Shown here piece after piece: positions 38,048 to 47,286 of a DNA stretch of 64,000 nt. The stretch's first letter is position 1; every line of letters begins with the position of its first letter. Source of the DNA: an uncultured Gammaproteobacteria bacterium (GTDB lineage Bacteria; Pseudomonadota; Gammaproteobacteria; Enterobacterales; Psychrobiaceae); assembly GCA_937139475.1 (NCBI GenBank), contig CAKZQF010000138.1, forward strand, positions 1 to 64,000, given 5' to 3'. The notes below the pieces were generated by a model that worked only from the letters and a program-made list of their open reading frames with translations, was not told the DNA's origin and searched no databases. The position numbers and the translations under genes were made by a program.

Positions 38048-39496
38048 ATGACAAACAACACTAGAAGTCCCTCCTTATTCGACGCACTTACGCCGGTAAT
38101 ATTTCTCATTGTACTCCTTGCATCTGCTGTATATTACTTTGGCGATTCATCTTCGTCCGGGGCGAACCAGATTGCGCTGTTGCTAAGCGCTGGCTTTGCT
38201 GCAATTATCGGTTTGAAAAATGGCTTTAAATGGCGTGATATTGAAGCGGGTATCATCAAGGGAATTAGTCTATCGCTAACCGCCGTTCTAATCCTTATGG
38301 CGGTAGGGGCACTAATCGGCACATGGTTACTATCTGGTACCGTACCAACCATGGTCTATTACGGTTTACAGATCTTATCGCCAAGTTACTTTTACGCAGC
38401 AAGTTCTATTATTTGTGCGATAGTCGCGATTAGTATCGGCAGTAGTTGGACTGTGGCCGCGACCATCGGTGTGGCCTTAATGGGGGTTGCTGGTGGTTTA
38501 GGTGTTTCGTTGCCAATCACTGCTGGCGCCATCGTTAGTGGTGCTTATTTTGGTGACAAAATGTCACCATTGTCAGATACAACCAATTTAGCACCAGCGG
38601 TGGCCGGTACTGATCTCTTTTCTCATATTCGTCACATGGCATGGACCTCGATACCAAGTTTTATTCTGTCTTTGATTATATTCGTTGTGCTTGGGCTAAC
38701 AGAGAGTGCCACGGTAGAGCCTGCGCGGATTAATGAGTTAAGTGCTGGGCTTTTATCGCAATTTACCATCGAATGGTATTTACTCGTTCCCTTATTGGTC
38801 ACCCTAGGCCTTGCCGTTAAAAAGGTGGCTGCCTTTCCTGCGGTAATGATCGGTGCGCTGGTTGGCGGTCTGTGGGCGATATTATTTCAACAGCCGCTAA
38901 TCGCAGGCATGGCGGCCCAGGGATTAGATTCTTTTGGTGCCAATATCACGGTGGTTTGGACCGCCATGTTTGATGGTATTAGCGTTGATACCGGAGATGC
39001 CGACCTCAATGATCTATTATCAGGTGGTGGCATGTCCTCGATGCTAACCACTATCTGGCTAATTGTAACGGCGATGACTTTTGGCGCGGTGATGGAGAAA
39101 GTTGGCCTTTTACAGAAGGTGGTTGATTTGATCGTAGGTTTCGCTCGGACGTCATCATCGCTTATCATTACTACCATATGCAGTGCATTTGGTTGTAACT
39201 TGTTGACCGCAGACCAATACATTTCGATTGTAATGCCGGGCCGGATGTTTAAAGAAGAGTATGAGAAACGTGACTTGGCGCCTGAGAACCTTTCACGAGC
39301 GTTGGAAGATGGCGGCACGGTGACTTCTGCGCTTATTCCTTGGAATACCTGTGGTGCGTATATGCAGTCTGTTTTATTAATCAGTCCGTTTGAGTATGCA
39401 TTGTATGCGGTGTTTAATTGGGCCAGCCCAATCTTTGGCATTATTTTCGCGCTAATCGGATTTAAGGTTAAAAAACTAACAACCAGAACCAGCTAA
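38048..39496 (+). CDS. nhaC: NhaC family Na+/H+ antiporter
   Basis: The 482-residue membrane protein has about 11-12 helices and the NhaC signature GSSWTVAATIGVALMGVAGGLG followed by GAYFGDKMSPLSDTTNLAPAVAGTDLFSHI. It should extrude Na+ in exchange for H+, which fits a marine host. A strong terminator follows, so it is probably a single-gene unit between prc and pepN. Some family members exchange malate and lactate instead, which sequence reading cannot exclude. Confidence 0.9.
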   Translation: MTNNTRSPSLFDALTPVIFLIVLLASAVYYFGDSSSSGANQIALLLSAGFAAIIGLKNGFKWRDIEAGIIKGISLSLTAVLILMAVGALIGTWLLSGTVPTMVYYGLQILSPSYFYAASSIICAIVAISIGSSWTVAATIGVALMGVAGGLGVSLPITAGAIVSGAYFGDKMSPLSDTTNLAPAVAGTDLFSHIRHMAWTSIPSFILSLIIFVVLGLTESATVEPARINELSAGLLSQFTIEWYLLVPLLVTLGLAVKKVAAFPAVMIGALVGGLWAILFQQPLIAGMAAQGLDSFGANITVVWTAMFDGISVDTGDADLNDLLSGGGMSSMLTTIWLIVTAMTFGAVMEKVGLLQKVVDLIVGFARTSSSLIITTICSAFGCNLLTADQYISIVMPGRMFKEEYEKRDLAPENLSRALEDGGTVTSALIPWNTCGAYMQSVLLISPFEYALYAVFNWASPIFGIIFALIGFKVKKLTTRTS

Positions 39497-39510
39497 CACA
39501 AAATTAAACG

Positions 39511-39539
39511 AAAAAGCCTGATTTTATCAGGCTTTTTTT
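39511..39539 (+). terminator. Rho-independent terminator after nhaC
   Basis: The 12-bp stem AAAAAGCCTGAT (39511-39522) / ATCAGGCTTTTT (39526-39537) has a 3-nt loop and ends in a T-run. It lies 14 bp after nhaC and 38 bp before the pepN start. Confidence 0.93.
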
Positions 39540-39576
39540 GTATCTTATCCTCAAACATTGCAGAAAAGGGCACGGC

Positions 39577-42186
39577 ATGAACGCTAATACCAAACAATAT
39601 TTGAAAGACTATAAATCACCAAATCACACCATTGAAAAAGTAGATTTAGAGTTTTTATTAGATGAACAAGAAACTACGGTGACGTCATGCTCACAAGTGT
39701 TAACGCTAACTGCTGGCGAGCCGTTAATTCTCAACGGCCAGGATCTAGAGCTAATTAGTATTGCGATAAACCAGCAAGCCTTAAGTGTCGGGCAATATCA
39801 ACTCGACGACGAGCGATTGATTATTCCAGATGTGCCGGCTTCATTTGATTTGACCATTGTAACCAAGATAGCCCCTTTGGATAATACAAAACTTGAAGGG
39901 CTATATGTCTCTGATGGTGCTTTTTGTACTCAATGTGAAGCAGAAGGATTTAGACGTATCACGTTCTATTTAGATAGACCGGATGTGATGGCGGTATTCA
40001 CTACCAAGATTATCGCTGATAAATCTCAGTTTCCCTATCTATTGTCCAATGGTAACAAAATTGAGGCAGGCGACTTACCCGACAATCAGCATTTTGCTAT
40101 CTGGCAAGACCCTCATAAAAAACCGGCGTACCTGTTTGCCCTTGTCGCAGGCGACTTTGATTTGCTAGAGGATACTTTTGTTACAAAATCTGGTCGCACA
40201 GTGGCACTTGAGTTTTTTGTGGATAAAGGCAATCGACTCAAAGCTAGCCACGCAATGGAGTCGTTAAAGCGCTCGATGCGATGGGATGAGGAGCGCTTTA
40301 ATCTTGAGTACGATTTAGATATTTACATGGTTGTAGCCGTCGACTTCTTCAACATGGGGGCGATGGAGAATAAAGGACTTAATGTATTTAACAGTAAATA
40401 TGTATTAGCAGATGTGGCTAGTGCGACCGATACAGACTTTCATGGTATTGAATCTGTTATTGGCCATGAATATTTCCATAACTGGACAGGCAATCGTATT
40501 ACGTGTCGTGATTGGTTCCAGTTAAGTTTAAAAGAAGGCTTGACTGTTTTTCGAGATCAGGAATTTAGTTCAGACATGGGATCCCGCGCGGTTAACCGTA
40601 TTGATGCGGTCAAGGTTATCCGATCGCATCAATTTGCTGAGGATGCAGGCCCAATGTCCCATCCTATCAGGCCTAATGTTGTGATGGAAATGAACAACTT
40701 TTATACGGTTACCGTATACAACAAGGGGGCAGAAGTCATTCGTATGATTCATACCCTGCTAGGTGAAGAGCGCTTTCAATCGGGCATGGCAAACTATATT
40801 TCGCGCTTCGATGGACAAGCGGTGACCTGCGATGACTTTATTGATGCAATGGAGCAGGGCGGAAACGCTGACCTTAGCCAGTTTAGGTATTGGTATAGTC
40901 AATCAGGAACGCCAATCGTAAACATTACGCAAGCGTATAACGAGCAGACCGCACAACTGACGTTGACGATCGAGCAGCGGCTGCCCCAGGGAAATAACGA
41001 GCTGCCAACACATCCATTCCACTTACCGATTAAAGTGGAGGTCCTTTCTAAAGAAGGACAAAACGTTAAGTTGGCAGGAGCATTAGATAGTCAAGTGCTC
41101 GAATTAAAGCAGGCAAGCCAAAAGTTTGTACTAAACGATATCCCTGCAGGCGCGACTGCCGTGTTCTTTGGTGACTTCTCTGCGCCAGTGAAGACAGAAT
41201 TCACTTATTCGACCCCCCAGCTTATCCATATCCTGAGCTATAGTAATAATGAATTTTCACGTTGGGATAGTGCACAGCAGCTGCTCACTTCGGCCATTGT
41301 TAATAATGTCGGGCGCGACAATGGAGATATGAGTGTTGATCCGAGTTTAATTAATAGCCTGGAGCTAGTGATTAACAACGCTAGCTTAGATCCTGCGTTA
41401 GTTGCCTTAATGATAGAGCTACCAAGTCTAGGTACTTTATTTGAGACCTTTGATGAGGTTGATGTGGATTCGCTCATCGCCGCTAGGGACTTTGTCAAAA
41501 TTACCCTGAGTACACAGCTGCAAGCAACTTTATCGCAGCGTTATGCAGAATGTGTACAGGCGCTTGATGGGGCAAATGCGGATCAAGCAATTGGCCTACG
41601 AGCACTAAAAAATACATTGCTGTCACTACTATCGGTTATCGCAACTGCTACCAATGATAAATTGATAAGCGAGCAAGCTGCGCGCTCTTGCAATATGACA
41701 GACAGCATAAGCGCACTTTCATGCGCATATCAACACAATGCTCCCTGCGCTTCGAGACTCTTAGCTGAGTTTGAGCACAAATGGGCAGACAATGGTCTGG
41801 TAATGGATAAATGGTTTGCGACTGTGGGCAGTAATCCAACGGCACAGGCCATTGAGGAAATTGAGTTAGCGTTTGAGCATAAAGCATTTAGTTGGCAAAA
41901 CCCTAATCGAGTAAGAAGCTTAATCGGCGCATTTTGCATGAATAACCAGCGCCAATTCCATGCAATTGACGGTAGTGGCTATCAGTTTTTAACCGACCAA
42001 CTCATCAAACTTAATGAGATCAATCCCCAGATCGCCGCGCGGTTAATAACGCCACTAATGGGTTGGCGTAAGATTCGTGGTCAGCGTGCCCAGTTAATGA
42101 AAGTACAGCTCCAGCGTCTTGGCCAATTGCCACATCTGGCTAAGGATTTGGTTGAGAAAGTAGAGCTTAGCTTAACCGGTGAATAG
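39577..42186 (+). CDS. pepN: Aminopeptidase N
   Basis: PepN is the main broad-specificity M1 zinc aminopeptidase of the cytoplasm. GAMEN lies near residue 260, and the zinc motif HEYFHNWTGNRITCRDWFQLSLKEG starts near residue 297 with the third ligand Glu in LKEGLT. Length is 869 residues, against 870 in E. coli. The frame opens earlier, at 39538, but that start lies inside the nhaC terminator. ATG 39577 has AAGGG 6 bp upstream and gives the normal family start (TKQYLKDYKSPNH). Confidence 0.97.
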   Translation: MNANTKQYLKDYKSPNHTIEKVDLEFLLDEQETTVTSCSQVLTLTAGEPLILNGQDLELISIAINQQALSVGQYQLDDERLIIPDVPASFDLTIVTKIAPLDNTKLEGLYVSDGAFCTQCEAEGFRRITFYLDRPDVMAVFTTKIIADKSQFPYLLSNGNKIEAGDLPDNQHFAIWQDPHKKPAYLFALVAGDFDLLEDTFVTKSGRTVALEFFVDKGNRLKASHAMESLKRSMRWDEERFNLEYDLDIYMVVAVDFFNMGAMENKGLNVFNSKYVLADVASATDTDFHGIESVIGHEYFHNWTGNRITCRDWFQLSLKEGLTVFRDQEFSSDMGSRAVNRIDAVKVIRSHQFAEDAGPMSHPIRPNVVMEMNNFYTVTVYNKGAEVIRMIHTLLGEERFQSGMANYISRFDGQAVTCDDFIDAMEQGGNADLSQFRYWYSQSGTPIVNITQAYNEQTAQLTLTIEQRLPQGNNELPTHPFHLPIKVEVLSKEGQNVKLAGALDSQVLELKQASQKFVLNDIPAGATAVFFGDFSAPVKTEFTYSTPQLIHILSYSNNEFSRWDSAQQLLTSAIVNNVGRDNGDMSVDPSLINSLELVINNASLDPALVALMIELPSLGTLFETFDEVDVDSLIAARDFVKITLSTQLQATLSQRYAECVQALDGANADQAIGLRALKNTLLSLLSVIATATNDKLISEQAARSCNMTDSISALSCAYQHNAPCASRLLAEFEHKWADNGLVMDKWFATVGSNPTAQAIEEIELAFEHKAFSWQNPNRVRSLIGAFCMNNQRQFHAIDGSGYQFLTDQLIKLNEINPQIAARLITPLMGWRKIRGQRAQLMKVQLQRLGQLPHLAKDLVEKVELSLTGE

Positions 42187-42194
42187 GTAACAAG

Positions 42195-42416
42195 ATGCCA
42201 TCTTATTACTTCAGTGCGTATTTGAGTTACGAGCAGTTTTTGCCATTTTATCAAGGTAGCGTTGATAAAATGCAGGTAACTGACATTCACGGCCGCAAGA
42301 TTCAGATGCCAGCTGAGCACTTCCGTAAATTTTTAACCCGTGACGGTATTTCGGGGAATTTTGAGCTTAGAACAAGCCCAGAAGGAAAATTTATTTCGCT
42401 CACCAGAATAAATTAG
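42195..42416 (+). CDS. DUF2835 family protein
   Basis: This 73-residue protein has the DUF2835 pattern YYFSAYLSYEQFLPFYQGSVDKMQVTDIHGRKIQMPAEHFRKFLT and no signal peptide or membrane helix. Its function is unknown. It starts 8 bp after pepN, and pepN-DUF2835 is a common pair in Gammaproteobacteria, so the two are co-transcribed. A terminator follows. Confidence 0.9.
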   Translation: MPSYYFSAYLSYEQFLPFYQGSVDKMQVTDIHGRKIQMPAEHFRKFLTRDGISGNFELRTSPEGKFISLTRIN

Positions 42417-42430
42417 AGTAAAAACTTTAA

Positions 42431-42468
42431 ACGGTAGTGCAATTTTAGTGCGCTACCGCCTTTTTTTT
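42431..42468 (+). terminator. Rho-independent terminator after pepN-DUF2835
   Basis: CGGTAG (42432-42437) pairs with CTACCG (42453-42458), with further pairs possible inside, and a run of eight T follows at 42461-42468. Confidence 0.85.
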
Positions 42469-42733
42469 ACTGTTTTTATAAGTGTCTAATTTTCAGTTGC
42501 TTACGTTTTAATGCAACAGGTACTACCTGTTGGTTCTTAGTCTAATTTAATAAATTTAATCAGGCGTTAGGTTTTTTGCTCTAGAATTGCTAATGCTTTG
42601 AATTATTCGGAAAAAACTTCGGTTGCAGGGGACCTTTAATTGCTCTAAATTATCCACTATCTGATTTTTTAATGAGTCGATCATTAAAATTTATTATAAC
42701 AATAATCCTAAATGGAAAGTGGAGAAACGCTAC
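42469..42733. other. Leader region of the DUF1302 operon
   Basis: Together with the terminator before it this makes a gap of over 300 bp without a gene. It is AT-rich and must contain the promoter of the DUF1302 operon. The one clear element is the inverted repeat at 42667-42689. GGAG (42721-42724) is the ribosome site of the DUF1302 gene. No small open frame with a ribosome site was seen. Confidence 0.6.
42667..42689. promoter_or_regulatory. 23-bp inverted repeat, candidate operator
   Basis: Perfect 9-bp arms TTTTAATGA and TCATTAAAA flank GTCGA. The centre of the repeat is about 56 bp before the DUF1302 ATG. Its size and symmetry suit a dimeric repressor or activator (for example TetR- or LysR-like). 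No regulator gene adjoins the operon, so the protein that would bind is unknown. Confidence 0.45.
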
Positions 42734-44806
42734 ATGAACGTTTTTAAAAAATCCGTCCTGGCTGTTGGTGTCGGTACTGCGCTAAGTGCTTTAATGGCTC
42801 CTAACGCACAGGCAGTTGGTTTTAACTGGGGAGATATCGAAGGAAGCTTCAATTCAACTTTCTCCTACGGTATCTCTATCCGCGCGGAAAATCGAGATTT
42901 TGATAATCAAATTGGTAAAGCCAATAATCCTCGGAATGGCTTCGACTGGAGCGGTTACTCTGCTTTAAGCAATCCTAAATACACTTCGAGTGAACTCTTT
43001 GCCCAGCCTGGCTCTTATTCAACCAATGGTGACTTAGGTAATCTAGCTTGGTCAAATGGTGAAGCCTTTAGTCAAGTTGTAAAAGGGTTACACGAGCTTG
43101 ATTTACGTTACGAAAACTATGGTCTTTTCGTTCGTGGCATGTATTACCATGATTTTGCATTAGATGGTGGCTTAAATTACGAGCGTGAATTAGATATTGA
43201 TGGTTCAGGCCCTCGCAACATTGATGTTTGTAGAGATTCTGATGCAGATGCCAACTATTGTTCTGATATTCGTCTTCTGGATGCTTACTTCACTGCTGAC
43301 TTTGATTTTGGTGAAGTACCCGTTTCTTTCCGTGTTGGCCAACAGGTAATTAGCTGGGGGGAAAGCGCACTGATTTCCCATGGTATTGCCAGTACAAATG
43401 CCGTTGATTTAGGCCGTTTACGCGCACCTGGTGCAGAACTCAAAGAAGTTTTTATTCCGCAAGGTATGGCCTGGGTTTCTGCTGGTCTAACCGAAAACTT
43501 GTCAATGGAAGCATATTACCAGTATGAATGGCAGGGCACTGTTGTTCCTGTGGGAGGCACCTATTTTGCCTCAAATGATTTTGTCAGCGATGGCGGTCAG
43601 TACAATCTGATTCAATTAGGATTTTCTGGCAACCCTGATATCGACGGAGATTTCTTAATCTCGGAGCTAGAAAAAGTCGCGGGTCTTGGTCTACTTGGTG
43701 CTGATGATGCGACGATGCGCAATGCAATGCTAGCGTATTCAACTAAGGTTGCGGTGCGTGCGGGCGATGTTGAGCCGGAAGATGGTGGTCAGTATGGCTT
43801 GAAATTGAGCTACTTCTTTGAAGACACTGAAGTTGCCCTATACCACATGAACTACCATAGCCGCCGTCCATTGATCTCGGGACAAGCGTCAAACTTCTCT
43901 GAAGAATCGCTACTTTCTGATGTTGATATTTTGAAAGCTAATTATGGCAGCGTAAACTACGATACGCTTAATGAGTTGGCTTCATTTACTAAAGCGATCA
44001 TCGAATTTCCTGAAGATATCAAGCTTTATGGCGCTAGCTTTAATACCACATTAGGTGATACATCATTTGCTGGTGAAATATCTCACCGTCAAGATGAGCC
44101 ACTACAAATAGATGATGTTGAATTACTATTTGCTGCGATGCCACAACAGCTCGCAAATGCGGGACTAAAACCTGAATTAGACGGTATCTCACAGCTAAAG
44201 GGTACGAGTTATCCTTACCCGACAAATCCTGACGGTTCACTTGTTGGGATTAACCCCGGCGATATGGCCCATGGTTACGTTACGGTTGATACCACCCAGG
44301 CACAATTTAACTTGGCGCATCTATTTGGTCCAACGATGGGCGCAGATAATCTAACGGTGTTTGCTGAGTTTGGTGCAATTTGGATTCATGATATGCCGGA
44401 TGCAAATGTTCTGCGCTTAAATGGTCCGGGTACAAGTCGTTCGGCGGGACAACCGGGCCTTGAAGCCTTAATGAGTGTTGTACATAACGGTGTTGAACAA
44501 AACCCGTTCCCAACTGATTTTGCTTGGGGCTATCGCATGGTAGCTAAAGCTGATTATAACAATGTATTTTCAGGGGTTAACGCTGCTACTAAACTAGTTT
44601 TCTCGCATGATGTTGATGGGATCACACCAGACCCACTATTTTTATTCACGCAAGGTGCTAAATCAATCGGTGCATCAATCGACTTCGATTACCAAAATCG
44701 TTGGTCGGCTTCTGTAGGTTATAATGCCTTCTGGGGCGGTAAAGGCACCATCAATGCGATGGAAGATAAAGATTTCATTTCGTTTAGCATCAAATATTCA
44801 ATTTAA
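42734..44806 (+). CDS. DUF1302 family outer-membrane beta-barrel protein
   Basis: This 690-residue protein has a clear signal peptide cleaved after residues ANAQA. The mature protein begins VGFNWGDIEGSFNSTFSYGISIR, as DUF1302 members do, and the rest alternates polar and aromatic residues, ending in SFSIKYSI, which looks like a terminal beta-strand. It is predicted to be an outer-membrane channel. ATG 42734 has GGAG 9 bp upstream; an in-frame GTG at 42719 precedes that ribosome site and is unlikely. DUF1302 is regularly paired with DUF1329, as here. The substrate is not known; lipid or hydrophobic compound passage is inferred from the neighbours. Confidence 0.88.
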   Translation: MNVFKKSVLAVGVGTALSALMAPNAQAVGFNWGDIEGSFNSTFSYGISIRAENRDFDNQIGKANNPRNGFDWSGYSALSNPKYTSSELFAQPGSYSTNGDLGNLAWSNGEAFSQVVKGLHELDLRYENYGLFVRGMYYHDFALDGGLNYERELDIDGSGPRNIDVCRDSDADANYCSDIRLLDAYFTADFDFGEVPVSFRVGQQVISWGESALISHGIASTNAVDLGRLRAPGAELKEVFIPQGMAWVSAGLTENLSMEAYYQYEWQGTVVPVGGTYFASNDFVSDGGQYNLIQLGFSGNPDIDGDFLISELEKVAGLGLLGADDATMRNAMLAYSTKVAVRAGDVEPEDGGQYGLKLSYFFEDTEVALYHMNYHSRRPLISGQASNFSEESLLSDVDILKANYGSVNYDTLNELASFTKAIIEFPEDIKLYGASFNTTLGDTSFAGEISHRQDEPLQIDDVELLFAAMPQQLANAGLKPELDGISQLKGTSYPYPTNPDGSLVGINPGDMAHGYVTVDTTQAQFNLAHLFGPTMGADNLTVFAEFGAIWIHDMPDANVLRLNGPGTSRSAGQPGLEALMSVVHNGVEQNPFPTDFAWGYRMVAKADYNNVFSGVNAATKLVFSHDVDGITPDPLFLFTQGAKSIGASIDFDYQNRWSASVGYNAFWGGKGTINAMEDKDFISFSIKYSI

Positions 44807-44821
44807 TGGTTGTATAAAATT

Positions 44822-46180
44822 ATGAAAAAATTAACATTAATTTCTGCTGTATCGTTCGCACTAGCGACCATGAGTGCCACTGCTGCCGTTACGCCTGAGC
44901 AAGCAGCCAAACTTGGCAAAGAACTTACTCCGGTCGGCGCTGAGCGCGGTGCCAACAGCGATGGCTCTATCCCAGCTTGGGAAAACGGTATTACTGCTGC
45001 ACCAGCTGGTTATAGTAAAGGCGATCACCATGTCGATCCTTTTGCTGGTGATAAGGTGTTATTCACCATCACTAAAGATAATTTGGCGCAATATAAAGAT
45101 AACCTAACCGCGGGTCAGGTTAAATTATTTGAGACTTACCCTGATACATTCAAAATGAATGTATATCAAACACGCCGTAGTGCTTCTATGCCGAGCCATG
45201 TTTATGATGCAATAAAAGCTAATGCAACGAAAGCTGAGTTAGTGTTAGGCGGTAACGGTATTTCTAATGCTGTGATGGGCATTCCATTCCCGATCCCAAG
45301 TAATGGATTGGAAGTGATCTGGAATCATATCACGCGCTACCGCGGCGTTAGCGCCGAGATCACAGCGTCTCAGGCAGCACCGACAGCCTCTGGTGATTAC
45401 ACGTTGATGGAAATGAAAAATAGCATCAACTTTAAGTACACAGAAAAGGATATGACTGCTGAAAAATTACAGAAAGACAATGTGATTTTTAAGTATAAGC
45501 AAATCATTACTCAACCGGCACGTCTCGCTGGTACAGCACTGTTGGTTCATGAAACACTAAACCAAGATACTGAAGCCCGTAAAGCCTGGACCTACAATAC
45601 TGGTCAACGCCGTGTTCGCCGCGCGCCAAATGTTGCGTTCGACACGCCAGGGACGGCTACAGATGGTTTACGTACTACCGATGATTTCGATATGTACAAT
45701 GGCTCGCCGTCACGTTATGAGTGGAAACTGATCGGTAAAAAGGAAGTTTATATTCCGTATAACTCTTATAAATTACATGCCAAAGGGGTCGACTATGATA
45801 AGTTGATCACACCTGGTCATATCAATCAAGATTACGTGCGTTACGAAAAGCATCGTGTGTGGCAGGTAGAAGCTACCTTAAAAGAAGGTATGCGTCATAC
45901 TTATAAGAAACGTGTGTTCTTTATCGACGAAGATAACTGGCAGGTGTCAATTGCAGATATCTATGATAATCGTGACGAGTTATACCGCGTAGCAATGGCT
46001 CACGAGCTTAATTACTATGAACTTCCAGCATCTTGGTCAACACTTGAAGTTTTCCATGATCTGCAAGCACGCCGTTACTTAGCACAAGGACTTGATAATA
46101 ATTCGAAGATGTATAACTTCGACGCGAAGTTAAAGGACAAGGAATTTACTCAATCAGCGTTGCGTAGAGCAGGGCGCTAA
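44822..46180 (+). CDS. DUF1329 family periplasmic protein
   Basis: This 452-residue protein has a signal peptide (MKKLTLISAVSFALATMSATAA) and the DUF1329 start VTPEQAAKLGKELTPVGAERGANSDGSIPAW. The C-terminal motif with RAPNVAFDTPG and RRYLAQGL also fits. Family members are predicted to have a LolA/LolB-like half-barrel that could hold a lipid. ATG 44822 is chosen over a TTG four codons upstream because the signal begins there. It follows DUF1302 by 15 bp and is followed by a hairpin before the YCF48 gene. Confidence 0.88.
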   Translation: MKKLTLISAVSFALATMSATAAVTPEQAAKLGKELTPVGAERGANSDGSIPAWENGITAAPAGYSKGDHHVDPFAGDKVLFTITKDNLAQYKDNLTAGQVKLFETYPDTFKMNVYQTRRSASMPSHVYDAIKANATKAELVLGGNGISNAVMGIPFPIPSNGLEVIWNHITRYRGVSAEITASQAAPTASGDYTLMEMKNSINFKYTEKDMTAEKLQKDNVIFKYKQIITQPARLAGTALLVHETLNQDTEARKAWTYNTGQRRVRRAPNVAFDTPGTATDGLRTTDDFDMYNGSPSRYEWKLIGKKEVYIPYNSYKLHAKGVDYDKLITPGHINQDYVRYEKHRVWQVEATLKEGMRHTYKKRVFFIDEDNWQVSIADIYDNRDELYRVAMAHELNYYELPASWSTLEVFHDLQARRYLAQGLDNNSKMYNFDAKLKDKEFTQSALRRAGR

Positions 46181-46200
46181 GCGAGCAAGTTGATTGTTAG

Positions 46201-46230
46201 AAGGCCGGCAAATGCCGGCCTTGATTTTGA
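46201..46230 (+). terminator. Intra-operon hairpin, partial terminator candidate
   Basis: A GC-rich 9-bp perfect stem AAGGCCGGC (46201-46209) / GCCGGCCTT (46214-46222) with loop AAAT is followed by GATTTT. It sits between the DUF1329 and YCF48 genes. It could reduce transcription of the downstream pump genes or protect the upstream mRNA from 3' decay. Confidence 0.6.
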
Positions 46231-46242
46231 AGAGGTGTAAAG

Positions 46243-47277
46243 TTGTTAAAGCTAAAAAAATCTAAAATACCGCTATTTGTTGCCGCGATGGTAACAAGTT
46301 GCACCACTTTGGCCTTTGAGAACCCTCAAAGCGAAAAACCAAATCATTCAGAAATGGCCGAATTGGCGTCATCATTTTTAACCACTGCTATAACATCTGT
46401 TGCAGATAAACTGATTGCTGTGGGAGACCGAGGTCATGTTTTTGTTAATAGCGCGCAGGATTGGCAGCAAGTAACAGTGCCAAGTACTGCATTGCTAACC
46501 AACGTAAGCTTTGCCGATAAAAATCACGGTTGGGCTGTTGGCCATGATGCCACGATACTTCATACCAGTGACGGTGGGAGCCGTTGGGAATTACAGCAAG
46601 TCCTGCCTGAATTAGACCGCCCTTTACTTGGCGTGGCGTTTAGCGACGCAAATACTGGCGTAGCCGTTGGTGCTTACGGTATGTACTTCTCTACTCGAGA
46701 TGGCGGGCAGACTTGGACTAACCAATTTCTTGATTCATTGTTACCAAAAGAAGATGTTGAATACTTAGCTGAAATCCGCGCCGAGAGTGAAGAAGAGTAT
46801 CAATTTGAAATATCCTCTATTTTACCGCATTTTAATAGCATCGTTTATCTAAGTGATGGTCGCTTACTGTTAGTCGGTGAATTGGGACTTGTGGCATTTT
46901 CCAGTGATGGTGGCAAGAGCTGGCAGCGTCAAGCAGATATCTACGAAGGTTCTTTTTTTACCAGCTTAGAGAGTGACAAAGGCAGTCTGTTAGTGGCTGG
47001 TTTACGTGGCAATATGTTTCGTTCTACAGATGCCGGAGCAAGTTGGCAACAGGTTGTGCTCAACAATAAACTGAACATCAATCACCTGATTCAGCTAAAA
47101 AATGGTGACATCTACGCGTCGCAAAATAATGGCGTTGTATTAAAATCGAGTGATGATGGGGTATCGTTTTCTCAAGTGCTGCTCAGCAAGGGGCAGGACA
47201 TGATGTCTGTGGCTCAAATTAATCAACAAATTTGGCTTGCAGGAAGTAAAGGCCTTAGTAAGTTCCAAGCTAAATAG
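46243..47277 (+). CDS. YCF48-like beta-propeller protein
   Basis: The 344-residue protein has repeated BNR/YCF48-type blades: NHGWAVGHDATILHTSDGG, NTGVAVGAYGMYFSTRDGG, VGELGLVAFSSDGGKSW and AGLRGNMFRSTDAGASW. The N-terminal hydrophobic segment ends in VTSC, a possible lipobox with Cys20, so it may be a lipoprotein; ordinary signal cleavage is the alternative. The start is TTG at 46243 with AGAGGTG 5 bp upstream. It lies 9 bp before the RND gene. The YCF48 name comes from photosystem II assembly factors, but no photosynthesis is implied here. Confidence 0.88.
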   Translation: MLKLKKSKIPLFVAAMVTSCTTLAFENPQSEKPNHSEMAELASSFLTTAITSVADKLIAVGDRGHVFVNSAQDWQQVTVPSTALLTNVSFADKNHGWAVGHDATILHTSDGGSRWELQQVLPELDRPLLGVAFSDANTGVAVGAYGMYFSTRDGGQTWTNQFLDSLLPKEDVEYLAEIRAESEEEYQFEISSILPHFNSIVYLSDGRLLLVGELGLVAFSSDGGKSWQRQADIYEGSFFTSLESDKGSLLVAGLRGNMFRSTDAGASWQQVVLNNKLNINHLIQLKNGDIYASQNNGVVLKSSDDGVSFSQVLLSKGQDMMSVAQINQQIWLAGSKGLSKFQAK

Positions 47278-47286
47278 TAGGGTTTT

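Noticed and set aside
39538..39576. Upstream extension of PepN by 13 residues
   Set aside because: It starts inside the nhaC terminator, and the family length fits ATG 39577.
46243..47277. Photosystem II assembly role of the YCF48-like protein
   Set aside because: No photosynthesis genes are seen. The resemblance is to the propeller fold only, and the neighbours are envelope proteins.
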